Source of the DNA: Elusimicrobiota bacterium
GTDB taxonomy: Bacteria > Elusimicrobiota > Elusimicrobia > UBA1565 > UBA9628
Length of the DNA stretch: 64,000 nucleotides
Assembly: GCA_027452025.1 (NCBI GenBank)
Contig: DAIDHI010000035.1
Span: 104,262 to 168,261 of the forward strand
Direction of reading: 5' to 3'
Below are positions 61,052-64,000 of the stretch, in pieces (positions within the stretch are counted from its first letter, which is position 1; the number at the start of each line of letters is the position of its first letter). The notes under the pieces are model-generated. The model was not told the DNA's origin. It saw only the letters and a program-made list of their open reading frames with translations, and did no database searches. The translations under genes and the position numbers were made by a program.

Positions 61052-61572
61052 GCGCTCGCGCGGTCCTATTGCTGGCGGCCTTAATGGCCGCCTTTCGCGG
61101 CCCGGTCCGCGCCCAAGACGACATCCCGCGCCTCGAACGCAAGCTCGGCGGCCTGCGCCTGGGCGAGCGCCTGTCGGCCGTTGAGCGGCTCTACCCTCCG
61201 GTCGGGAAGTGGCCCTCCTATGTGGAACCAAAACATGGGGTCGTTCGTATACATATTGAGCGGGACGACGCCCGGAGGTTCCCGGCGGGGGTCCGGACGA
61301 TATGGCTGGGGGTCAAGCACAAGAAACTCGTGGACATCCAGCTGATCTACGATCTGGACTATACCCGGCAAAAGCCGGTCGCCGCGCTGGTGGACGATCT
61401 CTCGCTCATCTATGGACCGCCGCATCGAAACGAGTCCAAGTTCTGGTGGGTCGACGGCAAGACGGTGATACGGGTGTTTTACGCGGACGTCCCGGTGGAG
61501 ACGGGCGGCGTTCGGGCCGTCCAGCTCAACACCTCGGAGCAGGTCATTGACGCCGACCTGTTCAGGGACTAA
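61048..61572 (+). CDS. secreted protein of unknown function
   Basis: A 174-residue exported protein starting GTG overlapping the previous stop (GTGA). Signal peptide through GPVRAQ, then a small beta-rich domain with YGPPHRNESKFWWVDGKTVI, reminiscent of domains that detect or modify envelope components. Unrecognised. Confidence 0.55.
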   Translation: MSARAVLLLAALMAAFRGPVRAQDDIPRLERKLGGLRLGERLSAVERLYPPVGKWPSYVEPKHGVVRIHIERDDARRFPAGVRTIWLGVKHKKLVDIQLIYDLDYTRQKPVAALVDDLSLIYGPPHRNESKFWWVDGKTVIRVFYADVPVETGGVRAVQLNTSEQVIDADLFRD

Positions 61573-61581
61573 ACTGCCTTG

Positions 61582-61599
61582 TTCGAACATCCGTTCGAA
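61582..61599. promoter_or_regulatory. LexA-box-like palindrome upstream of recA
   Basis: TTCGAACATCCGTTCGAA: a perfect 7-base inverted repeat around ATCC containing GAAC-N4-GTTC, the gram-positive-type SOS operator. It lies just upstream of the recA promoter, as expected for LexA control. Confidence 0.7.
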
Positions 61600-61604
61600 T
61601 TTAC

Positions 61605-61633
61605 TGGACTTGACGGCGGCGTGTTGATAGAAT
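61605..61633 (+). promoter_or_regulatory. recA promoter
   Basis: TGGACT (61605-61610), 17-base spacer and TAGAAT (61628-61633), with the SOS palindrome ending 5 bases before the -35 box. Confidence 0.55.
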
Positions 61634-61684
61634 GTTGTCCTCTCCGGGGCCAAAGCCGCGGCTGAGGGGGAGAATCATAAAACC

Positions 61685-62776
<1,092 letters not shown>

Positions 62777-62784
62777 CTTAGAAG

Positions 62785-63678
62785 ACGCATACGAGCCAGC
62801 CCCTTCTCGACGAGTACAGGAAGCACCTGACTCTCGAGAGGGGGCTGTCTCTTAACACCTGCCAGGCCTACCTTTCCGACCTCGAGCAGCTCTTCGCCTA
62901 TCTCGAGAAGCGCGGCGTGCCGCCGCTGTCGGCCAAGCGAGAGCACCTCGACGACTTCCTGTGGGACCTGCGCTCGGAAAAAGGCCTGGAGCCGGCCAGT
63001 TTGTTTCGCAAGACGGAGGCCCTGCGCTCCTTCTACTCCTTTCAGGCCGCGGAGCGCCGCGTCGAAGAAAGCCCGGCCGAGACCTTGCGTCCCCCTCGCT
63101 TGGCGCAGAAGCTGCCGCGCGCGCTGTCTTTGGCCGACATGGAGCGGCTCTTTCGCGTGCCCTCGGCCGGGTCCTTCGAGCGGGCGCGCACGCGCGTGAT
63201 GCTCGAGCTGCTTTACGCGACCGGCATGCGCGTGAGCGAACTCCTCTCGCTCAAGAGCGACGCCGTCAACCTCGAGGACCGCTGGGTGCGGGTCTTTGGC
63301 AAGCGCGCCAAGGAGCGGCTCATCCCCCTGCACGCCGCCGCCGTCTCTCTGCTCAAGCAGTATCTCGTCCTGCGCGAGGCGAAATTCAAGGACCGCTGCG
63401 AGCCGTTCCTTTTCGTCGGCCGCGCCGGCAGGAAGCTCTCGCGCGTGCAGTTCTGGCGGCTTTTGCGAGCCTACGGCAAGGAGGCGGGCGTCGACACGCC
63501 GCTCCATCCCCACCTCTTGCGCCACACCTTCGCCACGCACCTGCTGCAAAACGGCGCCGACCTGCGCTCTCTGCAGGAGATGTTGGGGCATGCCAGCCTC
63601 TCCACGACTCAAATTTACACGCACCTCGACCGCTCGGCGCTGAAGGCTTCGCACCGGAGGTTCCACCCCCGCGGATGA
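62785..63678 (+). CDS. tyrosine recombinase XerC/XerD-type
   Basis: A ~297-residue Xer recombinase resolving chromosome dimers. The core-binding domain begins near PLLDEYRKHLTLERGLS; the catalytic domain shows Arg in ATGMRVSELL, the HLLRHTFATHLL box and Tyr in STTQIYTHLD. The N-terminal half lies in the open frame after a TAG at 62779, but no ATG, GTG or TTG occurs until GTG at 62917, which would delete ~45 residues. ACG at 62785 or 62791 may serve, or the sequence may carry an error. XerC versus XerD is not settled. Confidence 0.82.
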   Translation, partial: THTSQPLLDEYRKHLTLERGLSLNTCQAYLSDLEQLFAYLEKRGVPPLSAKREHLDDFLWDLRSEKGLEPASLFRKTEALRSFYSFQAAERRVEESPAETLRPPRLAQKLPRALSLADMERLFRVPSAGSFERARTRVMLELLYATGMRVSELLSLKSDAVNLEDRWVRVFGKRAKERLIPLHAAAVSLLKQYLVLREAKFKDRCEPFLFVGRAGRKLSRVQFWRLLRAYGKEAGVDTPLHPHLLRHTFATHLLQNGADLRSLQEMLGHASLSTTQIYTHLDRSALKASHRRFHPRG

Positions 63679-64000
63679 AGGCGCTGCTCGTCGCCGTCCT
63701 GCTCTTGCTGGCGCCGGCCGCTCGCGCGGTCTCGACCGAACCGGCGGCCAGCGCTGACGACGTTAAGCTCGTCGAGCTGTTTTTAAAAATACCCACGGCC
63801 CAGTTGCCGCCCGAGGCCGTGCCGCATTTCCTGCAGATCGACCCGGACAGCCTGCCCAAGAAGCTGCGCCAGCGTTACGAGGCGAAAAGGCTCGAGCTCT
63901 ACACTCTCAAGCAGATCGCCGATGGAAAGAAGAAAGGCTCTATCCGGACTCCCGACAAGGACTGCGCCGCGCCCAAAGAGACGCAGGGCCAGGAGCTGAC
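63675..64000 (+). CDS. exported protein, partial at right edge
   Basis: At least 108 residues, cut by the window end. Starts ATG overlapping the xer stop codon (ATGA). Signal peptide MKALLVAVLLLLAPAARA, then a helical region (about 28-95). Function unknown from this fragment. Confidence 0.6.
   Translation, partial: MKALLVAVLLLLAPAARAVSTEPAASADDVKLVELFLKIPTAQLPPEAVPHFLQIDPDSLPKKLRQRYEAKRLELYTLKQIADGKKKGSIRTPDKDCAAPKETQGQEL

Overview
The window is high-GC chromosomal DNA (local composition mostly about 65-70% G+C) from a diderm bacterium. It encodes outer-membrane-type beta-barrel proteins, a TolC-like exit duct, many Sec-exported proteins, a gram-negative-style GyrB with a large insert, and Clp/UVR and PTS proteins. 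The gene mix and the NHLP/NHLM peptide-export cluster would fit Elusimicrobiota or another deep-branching diderm phylum. That placement is an inference; no rRNA gene is present to test it.

Layout. 1-1344: end of an FMN-binding protein, its likely flavin transferase ApbE and a small membrane cytochrome-like protein. 1379-2909: two outer-membrane proteins. 2872-13486 (minus strand): a peptide natural-product operon in the order HlyD, C39-ABC exporter, second ABC exporter, TolC, then a precursor peptide with two leader repeats, a two-domain GNAT and a compact LanM. 13543-16703 (plus, divergent): FabG-like reductase, a catalytically degenerate ketosynthase, an acyl carrier protein and an intact ketosynthase. 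Together these suggest a lipidated lanthipeptide pathway. 16740-20308: tRNA-Ile(CAU), two uncharacterised proteins, a TPR/HEAT-type protein and TatD. 20289-22055: a receiver domain fused to a PilB/GspE ATPase.

22133-30299 holds a group of genes that fits polyamine metabolism: aldehyde dehydrogenase, SDR, deoxyhypusine-synthase homologue, HDAC-type amidohydrolase, agmatinase and a glutamine-synthetase/PuuA-like ligase. 30494-32205 is parA-parB, clearly poorer in G+C than its surroundings in parA, with a parS-like palindrome at the parA start. 33181-37261 holds asd, mazG, serS and secreted proteins.

37264-45454 (minus) is gyrA, gyrB, a DciA-like gene, dnaN and dnaA. DnaA-box-like sites lie both between dnaA and dnaN and at the dnaA start, so oriC very probably lies at 43.9-45.7 kb. 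Strand bias flips there. 45757-55213 (plus) is a tightly overlapping operon: hpf, hprK, rapZ, a mannose-family PTS (EIIA, B, C, D), HPr, enzyme I, lepA and lepB. 55220-57140 carries small secreted proteins and a broken response regulator joined to a remnant FlgD-like domain. 57378-64000 holds clpC, a beta-lactamase-fold hydrolase, recA behind a LexA-box palindrome, a Xer recombinase with no standard start codon and a partial secreted protein.

Many genes overlap by 1-4 bases (ATGA, GTGA, TTGA), and several promoters have a -10 hexamer only 6-8 bases before the start codon, suggesting leaderless messages. I saw no rRNA, CRISPR array, insertion sequence or prophage.
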